This document shows, one piece after another, positions 17,483 through 25,640 of a stretch of 64,000 nucleotides of DNA (position 1 is its first letter; each line of letters opens with the position of its first letter). Both the position numbers and the translations under genes were made by a program. The notes under the pieces are model-generated. The model had not been told where the DNA came from, searched no databases, and saw only the letters and a program-made list of their open reading frames with translations. The stretch is from the NCBI RefSeq assembly GCF_008802355.1, contig NZ_VZRA01000001.1, positions 1,358,525-1,422,524 of the forward strand, read 5' to 3'. The stretch comes from Oryzomonas sagensis. GTDB taxonomy: Bacteria; Desulfobacterota; Desulfuromonadia; Geobacterales; Pseudopelobacteraceae.

Positions 17483-18711
17483 CTGTCCCCCCCGAGGCAG
17501 ACCTGGTTCCGGCCCCTGTTCTTTGCCTTGTAGAGCGCGTTGTCTGCCGCCTTGAGCACCTCTTGGGGCGATGCCTGGCGGCCGCCCGTTTCGGCCACGC
17601 CGATGCTGACCGTCACCGATACCTCACCGGTCTTGCGCGAAGCGGAGCGGCGGCTCTTGCCCCGCTCCTCGTCCCTGGGCCGGTCCTCCCCGCGCAGGGT
17701 CATGCGGTAATCGCCGATTGCCTGGCGAAGCCGCTCCAGGTGCGGGAGCGCCTCCTTGGCGCTCTTGCCCGGAAACAGCACCGTAAACTCCTCGCCGCCG
17801 TAGCGGAACGGCGAGCCGCCCCCGGTCATGTTCATCAGGCGCGCCCCCACCATTTTCAACACCTGGTCCCCCACATCGTGACCGTAGCTGTCGTTGAAGT
17901 CTTTGAAATGGTCCACATCCACCATGGCGATGGCGTAACGACTCCCCAGGCCCGGCAGTTGCTCGTTGAGCACGCGCCGGGAGAGAAGACCGGTCAGATC
18001 GTCGCGGAACGCCATGTTGTAGGAATCCTGAATAACGGCCATGATCAGGATGAGGGCGGAAGCGGCACAGAATGTCTCCGGCACATGGGGGGACCACATC
18101 CACCGGAACACCACGAAGAGGGTGACGCAACTGGCGAATACGCTCCCCTCGATGGGGGAACCGAGGGACACCGCCCGCCGCACGGCAATGCCGGCCGCCA
18201 GGAGGATCAGGACCAGGCACAGTTGCGGCATGGCGAAGCGCTCAAGGGCCGGCCAGTTGATAAGCGGTCGCGTCAAGGCGACCCACAGGGCATGCAGGTC
18301 AAGGCGAATCGTCAACCACACGGCGCCGATCTCCGTGGCGACGAAGAGCAGGCGCATGCGCCCCGCCATGCTCCAGAACCCCTTTTCACGCATCAGGGCA
18401 ACGAGGAGGATGTTGAACGGAACAACCACCGACACGGCGCGATACACGAGCCATGCCTCCGGGGTGTCGGTCCCGTGGGTGAGCTGGGTGCGAAAGAGGT
18501 GGTAACAGACCCCCACGGCCAGCAGGGCCAGGAAGACCCGTCCCCGCCGGAAATGGCAGGCAAGGAGCATCCCCACGATGTACAGCAGGTAGGTGACGAG
18601 GGGCACCAATCCCTGCTGTTCCTGCGGAAGCAGGGGGATTCGGAAGACGATGACCCAGGCGGCAAAAAGAACGGTCATCGGGACAAGAATTGTGGAGATT
18701 TTTCTGAGCAT
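17479..18711 (-). CDS. Membrane diguanylate cyclase (GGDEF)
   Basis: A polytopic protein with about six or seven hydrophobic segments in the first 250 residues, followed by a GGDEF domain that would make c-di-GMP from two GTP. The active site is RYGGEEF, an accepted variant. DVDHFKDFND carries the metal-binding Asp and SVTVSIGVAET closes the domain. A basic insert rich in Arg and Asp (EDRPRDEERGKSRR) sits between the active site and the end. No RxxD inhibitory site is obvious. I start it at 18711 because the longer ATG at 18747 falls inside a terminator-like hairpin; 18732 is also possible. Confidence 0.88.
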   Translation of the reverse strand: MLRKISTILVPMTVLFAAWVIVFRIPLLPQEQQGLVPLVTYLLYIVGMLLACHFRRGRVFLALLAVGVCYHLFRTQLTHGTDTPEAWLVYRAVSVVVPFNILLVALMREKGFWSMAGRMRLLFVATEIGAVWLTIRLDLHALWVALTRPLINWPALERFAMPQLCLVLILLAAGIAVRRAVSLGSPIEGSVFASCVTLFVVFRWMWSPHVPETFCAASALILIMAVIQDSYNMAFRDDLTGLLSRRVLNEQLPGLGSRYAIAMVDVDHFKDFNDSYGHDVGDQVLKMVGARLMNMTGGGSPFRYGGEEFTVLFPGKSAKEALPHLERLRQAIGDYRMTLRGEDRPRDEERGKSRRSASRKTGEVSVTVSIGVAETGGRQASPQEVLKAADNALYKAKNRGRNQVCLGGDR

Positions 18712-18734
18712 GGGAATGGCACAGAATAGCATAA

Positions 18735-18778
18735 AGCCGGGCGGCATCCAAGGTTCAATCTCTGGATGCCGCCCGGCT
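18735..18778 (-). terminator. Perfect 16-bp hairpin between the His-rich gene and the GGDEF gene
   Basis: The arms AGCCGGGCGGCATCCA and TGGATGCCGCCCGGCT are perfectly complementary with a 12-base loop. On the minus strand TTTAT follows, so it probably terminates the transcript of the His-rich gene at 18851-19183. It overlaps one candidate start of the GGDEF gene. Confidence 0.65.
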
Positions 18779-18850
18779 GTATCCCGTTCCCGTCATGCTG
18801 TTTGAGATGCCCGGCCCGCGCCCCGGGCGAATCGTGGCCGGGGCTGCCGG

Positions 18851-19183
18851 TCAGCGTCCCGGTTTTTGGAACGACCGGATCTGCTCGTTGGTTTCTTTCA
18901 GTTTCTTGTTCAATAGCTGCAGCTCTTCACGGGTGTAGACCGTTGCCCCCTTATCCCGTATCTCGGTTTGAATCCGTTGGATACGCTGCTGGATCGTATC
19001 GACCTCGCGGGCGCACTCTTTCAGAAGCATGTCGCATTCTTTTGCGCACTGGTCATCCTGATGGTTGTGCATGGTCTCATGGGTCATATCCATGGAAGCG
19101 TGATCGTCGTGTTCGTGGGCTTGGGACAGCACCGGGACGGACAGGGCCAGAACGGCGGCCAGTACTACGGTAATTTTCTTCAT
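18851..19183 (-). CDS. Small His-rich periplasmic protein, putative metal binding
   Basis: A 110-residue protein with a cleavable signal peptide (MKKITVVLAAVLALSVPVL, then SQA). The mature N-terminus is dense in His, Asp and Met: HEHDDHASMDMTHETMHNHQ, followed by CAKECDMLLKEC. The rest is a predicted coiled coil (QQRIQRIQTEIRDK to KKLKETNEQIRS). The His/Met cluster suggests binding of copper, zinc or nickel in the periplasm. It is divergent from a CDF-like transporter gene 240 bases away, which fits a role in metal handling. Both links are inference. Confidence 0.75.
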   Translation of the reverse strand: MKKITVVLAAVLALSVPVLSQAHEHDDHASMDMTHETMHNHQDDQCAKECDMLLKECAREVDTIQQRIQRIQTEIRDKGATVYTREELQLLNKKLKETNEQIRSFQKPGR

Positions 19184-19425
19184 GGTGACGGTCTCCTTTG
19201 ATCGAAAAAAATCTCGTGTGCCTTCAGGAAAGCATGCGGTGTGCCAAAACCATAACCGGCTGATATAAATGTAATTTGTATCGATGCATCGTTATCGGTG
19301 TGAAGAATATTCGACACCGTGCGGAGGATATTCCGCTGTTTGTCCTAAACTTGCGCGCATATTTGTTGTAAGATCGAAAATGGCCCAGCCGCTCTTGGGC
19401 CGAAGACAGCGAGGATACAACGGAT

Positions 19426-20076
19426 ATGCTTCACTCCACCCGAAACAAGCTTTACGCCAAGGCCAACTTCCTGGCGCTGTTCACCATCGTGTATAATTTC
19501 ATTGAGGGTGCTGCTTCCATGTGGCTTGGCGCCGCCGACGAAACCCTGACGCTCTTCGGATTCGGGGTGGATTCGTTCATCGAGGTGGTTTCGGCCATCG
19601 GCGTCTGGCACATGTTGAAAAGGATCAGGGGCAACAACGGGGAAACCAGGGATGAGTTCGAGCAGCGGGCGTTGCGGATAACCGGCGGCTCCTTTTACTG
19701 CCTGGCGGCGGGCCTGTTTCTGACTGCCGTGGTGAGCATCGGCCGACAGCATAAGCCGCAGACGACGGTGTGGGGGATCGTGGTTTCGCTGGTCTCGATC
19801 TCCTTTATGTGGGCTCTGATTCACCATAAGGTCAAGGTCGGCAGGGCGCTCGATTCTGCCGCCATCCTGGCCGATGCGGCCTGTTCGCGGGCCTGTATGT
19901 ACCTGTCGCTGGCCCTTCTGGCGGCCAGCCTGGGGTACGAAGTGACCGGGATCGGCAGTCTCGATGCCGTGGGCGCCATGCTGATCGCCTGGCTGAGTTG
20001 GCGGGAGGGGAGCGAGGCGTTTGGGAAGGCCAAGGGGATGACCTGCTGTTGCGCTGGGAAGTGCGGCGGGGAATAA
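19426..20076 (+). CDS. CDF-like cation efflux membrane protein
   Basis: A 216-residue protein with about six membrane helices. The segments NFIEGAASMWLGAADETLTL, GFGVDSFIEVVSAIGVWHML and AAILADAACSRACMYLSLAL resemble the paired Asp-containing helices II and V of cation diffusion facilitators, in the short form without a C-terminal cytoplasmic domain (TMEM163-like). Asp and Glu in these helices would form the metal site. It ends with a cysteine cluster, MTCCCAGKC, that could bind soft metals. Metal efflux is the likely role, with the metal unknown. Confidence 0.78.
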   Translation: MLHSTRNKLYAKANFLALFTIVYNFIEGAASMWLGAADETLTLFGFGVDSFIEVVSAIGVWHMLKRIRGNNGETRDEFEQRALRITGGSFYCLAAGLFLTAVVSIGRQHKPQTTVWGIVVSLVSISFMWALIHHKVKVGRALDSAAILADAACSRACMYLSLALLAASLGYEVTGIGSLDAVGAMLIAWLSWREGSEAFGKAKGMTCCCAGKCGGE

Positions 20077-20140
20077 TGGCAGGGAGTCGCGGCCGCCCGG
20101 GTTGCGGCGGCCACGACTTCAAGATGTGCAATCGGGTGGA

Positions 20141-21520
20141 TCAGGGCCTGCCGTTGGAGCCTCGCCATTGGCGCTGCTTCCCGCTACGCGCGGTTTCGGG
20201 TTTGGCGCCCGGCTTCGCCGTCGGTTGCGCCTTGGACGCTTTCGTCTCCTCCCCGGCGACCTCGCTCTTGGTCCTGAATGGTCCGGAACCGCTGGCAGGG
20301 GTTTTCGCCTGCTGCCGGGCGTGGCTTTTGGCCGCCGGCCGGCGGTTGCCCATCTCGTGGGGATGCCGCTTGAATTCCTCATCCTTCGCCGGGGCCGGAA
20401 CCGTGTAGTCGAAATCCGGCAGCGTCTTGCGCTCGATCTGTTTGCCCAAGAGCTTTTCCAACGTCCTGATGGCGCCGGCGTCATCCCTGGTAACGAACGT
20501 TATGGCCTCCCCGGTGCGCTCCGCCCTGCCGGTCCGCCCGATCCTGTGCACGTAGAATTCGGCCGTCTCCGGCATATCCAGATTCAGGACCAGTCCTATC
20601 AACGATACATCGATCCCCCGGGCGGCGATATCGGTGGCAACCAGAATCCGGTACGAACCGTCCCTGAATCCGTCCATGGCTTCCTGGCGCCGGTTCTGGG
20701 AAAGGTTGCCCTGCAGCGATGCGGCCTGGTAGCCGGCCTTGACCAGCAACTCGCCGACCCGTTTCGCCCGGTGCTTGGTCCTGGTGAAGACCAGCACCGA
20801 ACCCTCGGTATGCTTTTCCAGTATTTTCATCAACAGGGCCGTTTTCAGGTGCTGTTCGACCGGATACAGGGAGTGGCGCACCGTGGTGGCGGGCTTGATC
20901 GTGTCGACCTGCACCGTCACGGGAGCCTTCAGCATCTCTTCTGCCAGCTTCCGGATCTCGTCCGGCATGGTTGCCGAAAACAGGAGGGTCTGCCTCTTGG
21001 GGGGGAGTTTCTGGAGGATCTTCTTGATCGTGGGCAGAAATCCCATGTCGAACATCTGGTCGGCCTCGTCGAGGACCAGCACCTCGACATTGTCGAGCAC
21101 TGCCACCCCTTGCTGCATGAGGTCGAGCAGCCGTCCGGGACAGGCCACGATGATCTCGGTGCCTTTTTTGAGGGCGGCTATCTGGGGCGTCTGGCCGACG
21201 CCGCCGTAAACCGTGGCGCTTTTCAGGCCGGTCTGCCCTGCGAACAGTCGGAAGGACGCCTCGATCTGTTCCGCAAGTTCCCGGGTCGGGGCGATGACCA
21301 GAGCGCGGGTCGCATGGCGCGCCCCCTTGCTCAGCCGATCGAGTATGGGCAGCGCGAAGGCGGCCGTCTTGCCGGTCCCGGTCTGGGCCAGGCCGAGCAC
21401 ATCGCGTCCCTCCATTATCTTGGGTATGGCTTCCTTCTGGATCGGTGTCGGGTGCGAGTAGCCTGCCTCGCGGATGCCGGCTGACACGGCCGGGTGAAAC
21501 TTGAACTGGGTGAAACCCAT
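20141..21520 (-). CDS. rhlE: DEAD-box RNA helicase, RhlE type
   Basis: A 459-residue ATP-dependent RNA helicase. Motifs appear in order: Q motif (HPTPIQKEAIPKI, with P and T in place), motif I AQTGTGKTAAF, Ia PTRELAEQI, II VLDEADQMFD, III FSATMP, V ATDIAARGIDV and VI HRIGRTGRAER. The last 80 residues are a basic, Ala/Lys/Pro-rich tail that probably binds RNA. It would act in ribosome assembly or RNA turnover. Its leader carries a consensus -35 promoter and an intrinsic terminator just ahead of the ATG, so expression may be attenuated. Confidence 0.95.
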   Translation of the reverse strand: MGFTQFKFHPAVSAGIREAGYSHPTPIQKEAIPKIMEGRDVLGLAQTGTGKTAAFALPILDRLSKGARHATRALVIAPTRELAEQIEASFRLFAGQTGLKSATVYGGVGQTPQIAALKKGTEIIVACPGRLLDLMQQGVAVLDNVEVLVLDEADQMFDMGFLPTIKKILQKLPPKRQTLLFSATMPDEIRKLAEEMLKAPVTVQVDTIKPATTVRHSLYPVEQHLKTALLMKILEKHTEGSVLVFTRTKHRAKRVGELLVKAGYQAASLQGNLSQNRRQEAMDGFRDGSYRILVATDIAARGIDVSLIGLVLNLDMPETAEFYVHRIGRTGRAERTGEAITFVTRDDAGAIRTLEKLLGKQIERKTLPDFDYTVPAPAKDEEFKRHPHEMGNRRPAAKSHARQQAKTPASGSGPFRTKSEVAGEETKASKAQPTAKPGAKPETARSGKQRQWRGSNGRP

Positions 21521-21549
21521 AATTGCCTCTCTGTTTCCGTTGGTTTTAC

Positions 21550-21576
21550 AAAAAAAAGCCCCGGCTATTCCGGGGC
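21550..21576 (-). terminator. Intrinsic terminator inside the rhlE leader (possible attenuator)
   Basis: The stem GCCCCGG / CCGGGGC with a five-base loop is followed on the minus strand by a run of at least seven T residues. It lies about 30 bases before the rhlE ATG at 21520 and about 40 bases after the likely transcription start. Confidence 0.75.
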
Positions 21577-21620
21577 CTACGATGACGTGACGTGTTATCC
21601 GGTACTGCTAATTTAGTTAA

Positions 21621-21649
21621 AGATAACAGTTTTTGACAGATTATGTCAA
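21621..21649 (-). promoter_or_regulatory. Sigma-70-type promoter reading toward rhlE
   Basis: On the minus strand TTGACA (21649-21644), a 17-base spacer, and TTATCT (21626-21621) form a promoter with a consensus -35 and a four-of-six -10. The -35 is also one arm of a dyad, TTGACA-N5-TGTCAA (21633-21649), which could be an operator. Transcription would start near 21614. Confidence 0.6.
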
Positions 21650-21700
21650 GCGATCTGTTGGACGGTGGCCACGGGGGCGGTCTGCACCCGCGGAAATGAA

Positions 21701-21723
21701 AGGCCCGCGAACTTCGCGGGCCT
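21701..21723 (-). terminator. Strong hairpin upstream of the rhlE promoter
   Basis: GGCCCGCGA / TCGCGGGCC forms a stable stem. On the minus strand TTTCATTT follows, a weak T-run. It may end a transcript coming from the FKBP side. From about 21724 to 22000 I see no gene; a 67-codon frame at 21742 has no ribosome site or recognisable features. Confidence 0.4.
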
Positions 21724-22000
21724 CTGTCGACGTCTATCCTTGTGCCCTTTTCAAGGGCTATTCCGGCCGTACCGCCTGCCGGGTCTCTGCTGCACCATGA
21801 TTTTCGGGTGAAACTTCCTCTATGTCTCCCCCTCCTTGTCGTGGCGGTCTGTTCCAGTAGCGCTACTGTAATTACAGTATACCTCCGGGAAACACATATG
21901 AAAAGACTGTTAAATAATTTATTTCAGTGTACAATTTCAATTTGAGCCTCATGCGGGGATGTCCGGCGGGTGTCGGGCCGCAGAACCTGCCCACAATAGA

Positions 22001-22026
22001 AAAAGGCGGCCCGAAGGCCGCCTTTT
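22001..22026. terminator. Bidirectional intrinsic terminator after the SlyD-type gene
   Basis: AAAAGGCGGCC / GGCCGCCTTTT with a four-base loop, 34 bases after the stop of the FKBP gene on the minus strand. Confidence 0.8.
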
Positions 22027-22059
22027 CCCTGTGGTTATGCGGGGCTGTGTCTCAACGCC

Positions 22060-22566
22060 TCACAGTATCTCCAGCAACGATACTTCGAAGGTGAGATCCT
22101 CGCCGGCCAGGGGGTGATTGGCGTCGAAAGTGACGCTCTCCGCGTTTGCCTCGATGACCATAACGCCCAGTTCTTCTTCTTCCTCATTGGCGAGCACCAG
22201 CTCGTCGCCCACCACCGGGTCCAGGTCGTCCGGGAGGTCGCTGCGCGGTACGGTGAAGATCCGCTCCTTGTCGTACTCGCCGAAGGCGCTGGCGGCCGGG
22301 ATAACGACGGTCTTCTTGTCGCCCGGAGCCATGCCGACCAGGGCCTCGTCGACCTGGGGAAACAACTCCCCCTCGCCGATGGTCAGTGTCATCGGCCCGC
22401 TTTCGCACCCGCACCCGCAATCGTCATCGCCGCAGTCGCCATCTTCCTCGCAACCGCACTCATCGGAATCGCACTCGCTCTCCAGAGTTGAATCAAAAAC
22501 GGTACCATCTTCCAGCGTGCCGGTGTAGTCGATTTTTACCTTGTCGCCTTGTTTTGCCTGTGCCAT
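22060..22566 (-). CDS. slyD: SlyD-type FKBP isomerase with a seven-cysteine acidic insert
   Basis: A 168-residue cytosolic peptidyl-prolyl isomerase of the SlyD class. The FKBP part starts with KVKIDYTGTLEDGTVFDST. The insert-in-flap chaperone region is recognisable from GEYDKERIFTVPRSDLP to FDANHPLAGEDLTFEV, the last being the SlyD hallmark. Between the first strands (residues 29-57) an extra acidic loop carries seven cysteines at 32, 37, 39, 45, 50, 52 and 54. Typical SlyD proteins hold their metal-binding residues in a C-terminal His-rich tail, which is absent here. ATG at 22566 is chosen over longer starts. Metal binding by the loop is inference. Confidence 0.92.
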   Translation of the reverse strand: MAQAKQGDKVKIDYTGTLEDGTVFDSTLESECDSDECGCEEDGDCGDDDCGCGCESGPMTLTIGEGELFPQVDEALVGMAPGDKKTVVIPAASAFGEYDKERIFTVPRSDLPDDLDPVVGDELVLANEEEEELGVMVIEANAESVTFDANHPLAGEDLTFEVSLLEIL

Positions 22567-22686
22567 GTGTCTCATACCTCTCATCTGTAATGCGGCTCAT
22601 CGCCGTTGTCTCTTCCTCTAAGGTACGAGAGAAGATGGTCGTTCGTCTACAAAAATCGTGCAGACCCCCACAACGCCTGGGGTGGC

Positions 22687-22713
22687 GGGCGGCTCCGACC
22701 GCCGGAGCCGCCC
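22687..22713 (-). terminator. GC-rich hairpin after the NfnB-like gene
   Basis: GGGCGGCTCC / GGAGCCGCCC, a perfect 10-bp stem, five bases past the stop at 22718. There is no T-run, so termination efficiency is uncertain. Confidence 0.5.
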
Positions 22714-22717
22714 ACGG

Positions 22718-24124
22718 TCAGGACAGGAAGGTGGAGATGGCCGCTGCGGCCTGTTTGCCGTCCCCCATGGCCAGGATGACGGTCGCCCCGCCCCGGACGA
22801 TGTCGCCGCCGGCGAAGACCCCCTCAATATTGGTAAGGCCGTTCCCGTCGGCAACGATGTTGCCCCACTTGTTCAGGGCCAGATCGGGAGCCGTTGCCGT
22901 CAGGAGCGGGTTGGCCCCCGTGCCGACCGCGTTGACGATCACATCGGCCGGGACATCGTACTGGGCCCCCTCCACCGGCACCGGTTTGCGCCGGCCCGAG
23001 GCGTCCGGTTCGCCCAGTTCCATGCGCTGGCAGCGCAGGGAGGTCGCCCAGCCGTCGCCTGCGCTCAAGATGGCCACCGGCGCGGTCAGCATGAGAAACT
23101 CGACCCCCTCCTCCTTGGCGTGTTTGATCTCCTCCACGCGGGCGGGCATCTCGGCCTCGCTGCGGCGATAGACGATCATGGCCCGATCCGCGCCCAGCCG
23201 CCGGGCGGTGCGCACGCAGTCCATGGCCGTGTTGCCGCCGCCGATGACCGCCACGTTGTGCCCCTTGATGATCGGCGTACTGGCGTCGGCCAGGCGTCCG
23301 GCCCCCATCAGGTTGACCCTGGTCAGGTATTCGTTGGCCGAGTAGACCCCTTTCAGGTTCTCCCCCGGGATGTTGAGCATGGTCGGCAGACCGGCCCCGT
23401 TGGCGATGAATACCGCGTCGAATTCCTGGCGGAGTTGGGCCAGAGTGAGGGTCTTGCCGACGATCACGTTGCATTCGATGGTAACGCCCAGGGCCCGCAG
23501 GCGGTCGACCTCCACGTCGATGATCGCCTTGGGGAGGCGGAATTCGGGGATGCCGTAACGCAACACCCCGCCGGTGTCGTGCAGCGCCTCGAAGATCACC
23601 ACGCCATGACCGGCGCGGGCCAACTCGCCGGCCGCGGTGAGTCCGGCCGGGCCGCACCCCACCACGGCCACCCGCTTGCCGGTAGGCGGTGGGGGTGTTT
23701 CCGCGCCGAGTCGGGCGGCGTTTTTCATGGCCCAGTCGGCCACGAAGCGCTCCAGGTAGCCGATGGCCACGGCCTCGCCCTTGATCCCGCGCACGCATTT
23801 GGCCTCGCACTGGGTTTCCTGGGGGCAGACCCGGCCGCAGACGGCGGGCAGCGCGTTGTCGTGCTGCAGGATGCGGGCGGCGCCGGGCAGGTCGTTGTCC
23901 GCCAGCCTGCCTATGAATTCGGGGATCGAGACCCCGACCGGGCACCCCTCGACGCACTGACGGTTCTTGCACTGGATGCAACGCTGCGCCTCGCGGATTG
24001 CATCGTCCTCTGCAAGCCCGCGGTTGACCTCTTCAAAGTTGGCACTGCGTATGGTTGCCGCCAATTCCGGCATCCTGGCCCGGTCGATGGCGAGACGTTC
24101 CTTGGTTGTCATGGGTGTGGTCAT
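22718..24124 (-). CDS. NADPH-binding Fe-S flavoprotein, GltD/NfnB/SudA-like large subunit
   Basis: A 468-residue protein annotated in many genomes as NADPH-dependent glutamate synthase small subunit. The N-terminal domain has Fe-S cysteines in CIQCKNRQCVEGCPVGVSI and CGRVCPQETQCEAKCVRG. Two dinucleotide folds follow, VAVVGCGPAGLTAAGEL for FAD and VAVIGGGNTAMDCVRTA for NADPH, and the C-terminus has FAGGDIVRGGATVILAMGDG. The partner gene immediately upstream encodes an FAD/[2Fe-2S] subunit, so the pair is an NfnAB (transhydrogenase) or SudAB (sulfide dehydrogenase) type complex rather than true glutamate synthase, for which no large subunit is present. The start overlaps the upstream stop by four bases. 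Confidence 0.93.
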   Translation of the reverse strand: MTTPMTTKERLAIDRARMPELAATIRSANFEEVNRGLAEDDAIREAQRCIQCKNRQCVEGCPVGVSIPEFIGRLADNDLPGAARILQHDNALPAVCGRVCPQETQCEAKCVRGIKGEAVAIGYLERFVADWAMKNAARLGAETPPPPTGKRVAVVGCGPAGLTAAGELARAGHGVVIFEALHDTGGVLRYGIPEFRLPKAIIDVEVDRLRALGVTIECNVIVGKTLTLAQLRQEFDAVFIANGAGLPTMLNIPGENLKGVYSANEYLTRVNLMGAGRLADASTPIIKGHNVAVIGGGNTAMDCVRTARRLGADRAMIVYRRSEAEMPARVEEIKHAKEEGVEFLMLTAPVAILSAGDGWATSLRCQRMELGEPDASGRRKPVPVEGAQYDVPADVIVNAVGTGANPLLTATAPDLALNKWGNIVADGNGLTNIEGVFAGGDIVRGGATVILAMGDGKQAAAAISTFLS

Positions 24125-24954
24125 GGCTGCACCTGCCTGTTCAGTTTGCAATCGGCGGCCTCGTGGCCGCGATAAGTGGAAAGACGGTCAAAAAGGTTTT
24201 CGAAGTCTACCTCGTGGGCGTCGAATTCAGGCCCGTCCACGCAGGCGAACTTCGGTTCGCCTCCCACCAGCACGCGGCACCCGCCGCACATGCCGGTCCC
24301 GTCGATCATGATCGGGTTGAGGCTGACGACCGTCGTGATGCCCAAGGGGCGGGTAAGCTCGGCCACGGCCCGCATCATCGGCACCGGGCCGATGGCGAAC
24401 ACCGCCTTTGGGCAGGTGTCGGGATTGGCCATCAGGTCGGCCAGCTCGGCGGTAACAAACCCCTTGCGCCCCATGCTGCCGTCCTCGGTGGTGACCAGCA
24501 CCTCCTTGGAAAAGGCCGACAACTCGTCCTTCAGGATGATGTAGGACTCGGCGCGGCCGCCGATGATGGTGGTTACGTCGTTGCCCGCCGCGGCAAGCGC
24601 CTTGGCCAGGGGGTAGAGGACCGCCGTCCCCACGCCGCCGCCTATGCAGGCCACCCGTCCCCACGCTTCGATGTGGGTCGGCAGACCGAGCGGTCCGGCC
24701 ACGTCGCGCAGAAAGCCGCCGGCAGGTATGGCGACGATCGTGCGCGTCGATGCGCCGATAGCCTGAATGAACAGGGTGATGGTGCCGGCTGCGTTGTCGG
24801 CGTCACCGATGGTGAGGGGAATACGCTCTTCCCCCGGTGCTGAACGAACGATGACGAACTGTCCCGGTTTTCGGGACGCCGCCACCCGCGGGGCTCTGAC
24901 CACCATGCGGTGGAGAGACGGTGCAAGGACGTCGTTGCTTACTACTTCGAACAT
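24121..24954 (-). CDS. FAD/NAD-binding [2Fe-2S] subunit, NfnA/SudB-like
   Basis: A 277-residue protein of the ferredoxin-NADP reductase family, small partner of the preceding Fe-S flavoprotein. The FAD-binding barrel is at the N-terminus (PGQFVIVRSAPGEERIPLTI). The NAD-binding domain includes CIGGGVGTAVLYPLAKAL. The [2Fe-2S] site is near the C-terminus in GTGMCGGCRVLVGG with a further Cys in KFACVDGPEF. In NfnAB complexes this subunit binds NADH and takes part in flavin-based electron bifurcation. Which complex this is cannot be settled from sequence alone. ATG at 24954 is chosen from similarity at the N-terminus. Confidence 0.92.
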   Translation of the reverse strand: MFEVVSNDVLAPSLHRMVVRAPRVAASRKPGQFVIVRSAPGEERIPLTIGDADNAAGTITLFIQAIGASTRTIVAIPAGGFLRDVAGPLGLPTHIEAWGRVACIGGGVGTAVLYPLAKALAAAGNDVTTIIGGRAESYIILKDELSAFSKEVLVTTEDGSMGRKGFVTAELADLMANPDTCPKAVFAIGPVPMMRAVAELTRPLGITTVVSLNPIMIDGTGMCGGCRVLVGGEPKFACVDGPEFDAHEVDFENLFDRLSTYRGHEAADCKLNRQVQP

Positions 24955-25241
24955 GTCAATACCTGCCCAAATGAGATATACGGCCCGAAGGCCGACGATA
25001 TGGTATCCGACATGGTGAAGCAAACACAAGATTGTATACGGTCGGCACACTCCGGGTGACGATCCGCTTAAGCGGCAAAATCTTGCGTTTGTCGTGGGGC
25101 ACGATGCCTAGGTGGTTGGCAACGAGACGGCCGTCGTGGTAGACTTTCAAGGCATGATCGACTACGCTAAGGCGAGCCGCTGACCGGGATCGACGTGATG
25201 GCCGGCGCAGGTGAAGGGCCGGCGGAAAGGGGCTGCGGCCA

Positions 25242-25577
25242 ATGGGCAGATTCATCGACATCGGCGCACGGGAGTGGAAGCAGGTGCGGCCGGACGTGGC
25301 CCACGGGGTGCTGGGCACGACCATCCTCGACGAGACGGTCACCATGACCGTGACCCGCGTCGTGCCGGGGAGCGGCTTTGCGGCCCATCACGACGCCTAC
25401 GGCCACCTGCTCTACTTCCTGTCCGGCTCGGGCGTGGTCGGGGTGGCCGGTGAGGAAACAGCCATACGGCCGGGGCTGGCGGTCCGCATCCGGGCGGGTG
25501 AAGAACACTATTACCGCAATACCGGGACAGACGAGCTTACCCTGATATCGGTCAATATCCCCGAGGGGGAGCGTTAG
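25242..25577 (+). CDS. Single-domain cupin protein
   Basis: A 111-residue cupin. The first cupin motif is GSGFAAHHDAYGHLLYFLSG with two or three candidate His metal ligands, and the second is RAGEEHYYRNTGTDELTLI with one His. The short length suggests a single-domain barrel, which often dimerises. Substrate and metal are unknown. The AAGGGG upstream of the ATG is a weak ribosome site. It is divergent from the NfnAB operon and followed after 63 bases by an EamA transporter gene. Confidence 0.82.
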   Translation: MGRFIDIGAREWKQVRPDVAHGVLGTTILDETVTMTVTRVVPGSGFAAHHDAYGHLLYFLSGSGVVGVAGEETAIRPGLAVRIRAGEEHYYRNTGTDELTLISVNIPEGER

Positions 25578-25640
25578 CAACCAGGCAGGCACTTGTGGCA
25601 GATACTTCAGGGAATACTATGATCGGGGGCCGACGACAGG

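Noticed and set aside
21742-21945. 67-codon plus-strand frame between rhlE and slyD
   Set aside because: No ribosome binding site, no recognisable domain, and composition like non-coding DNA.
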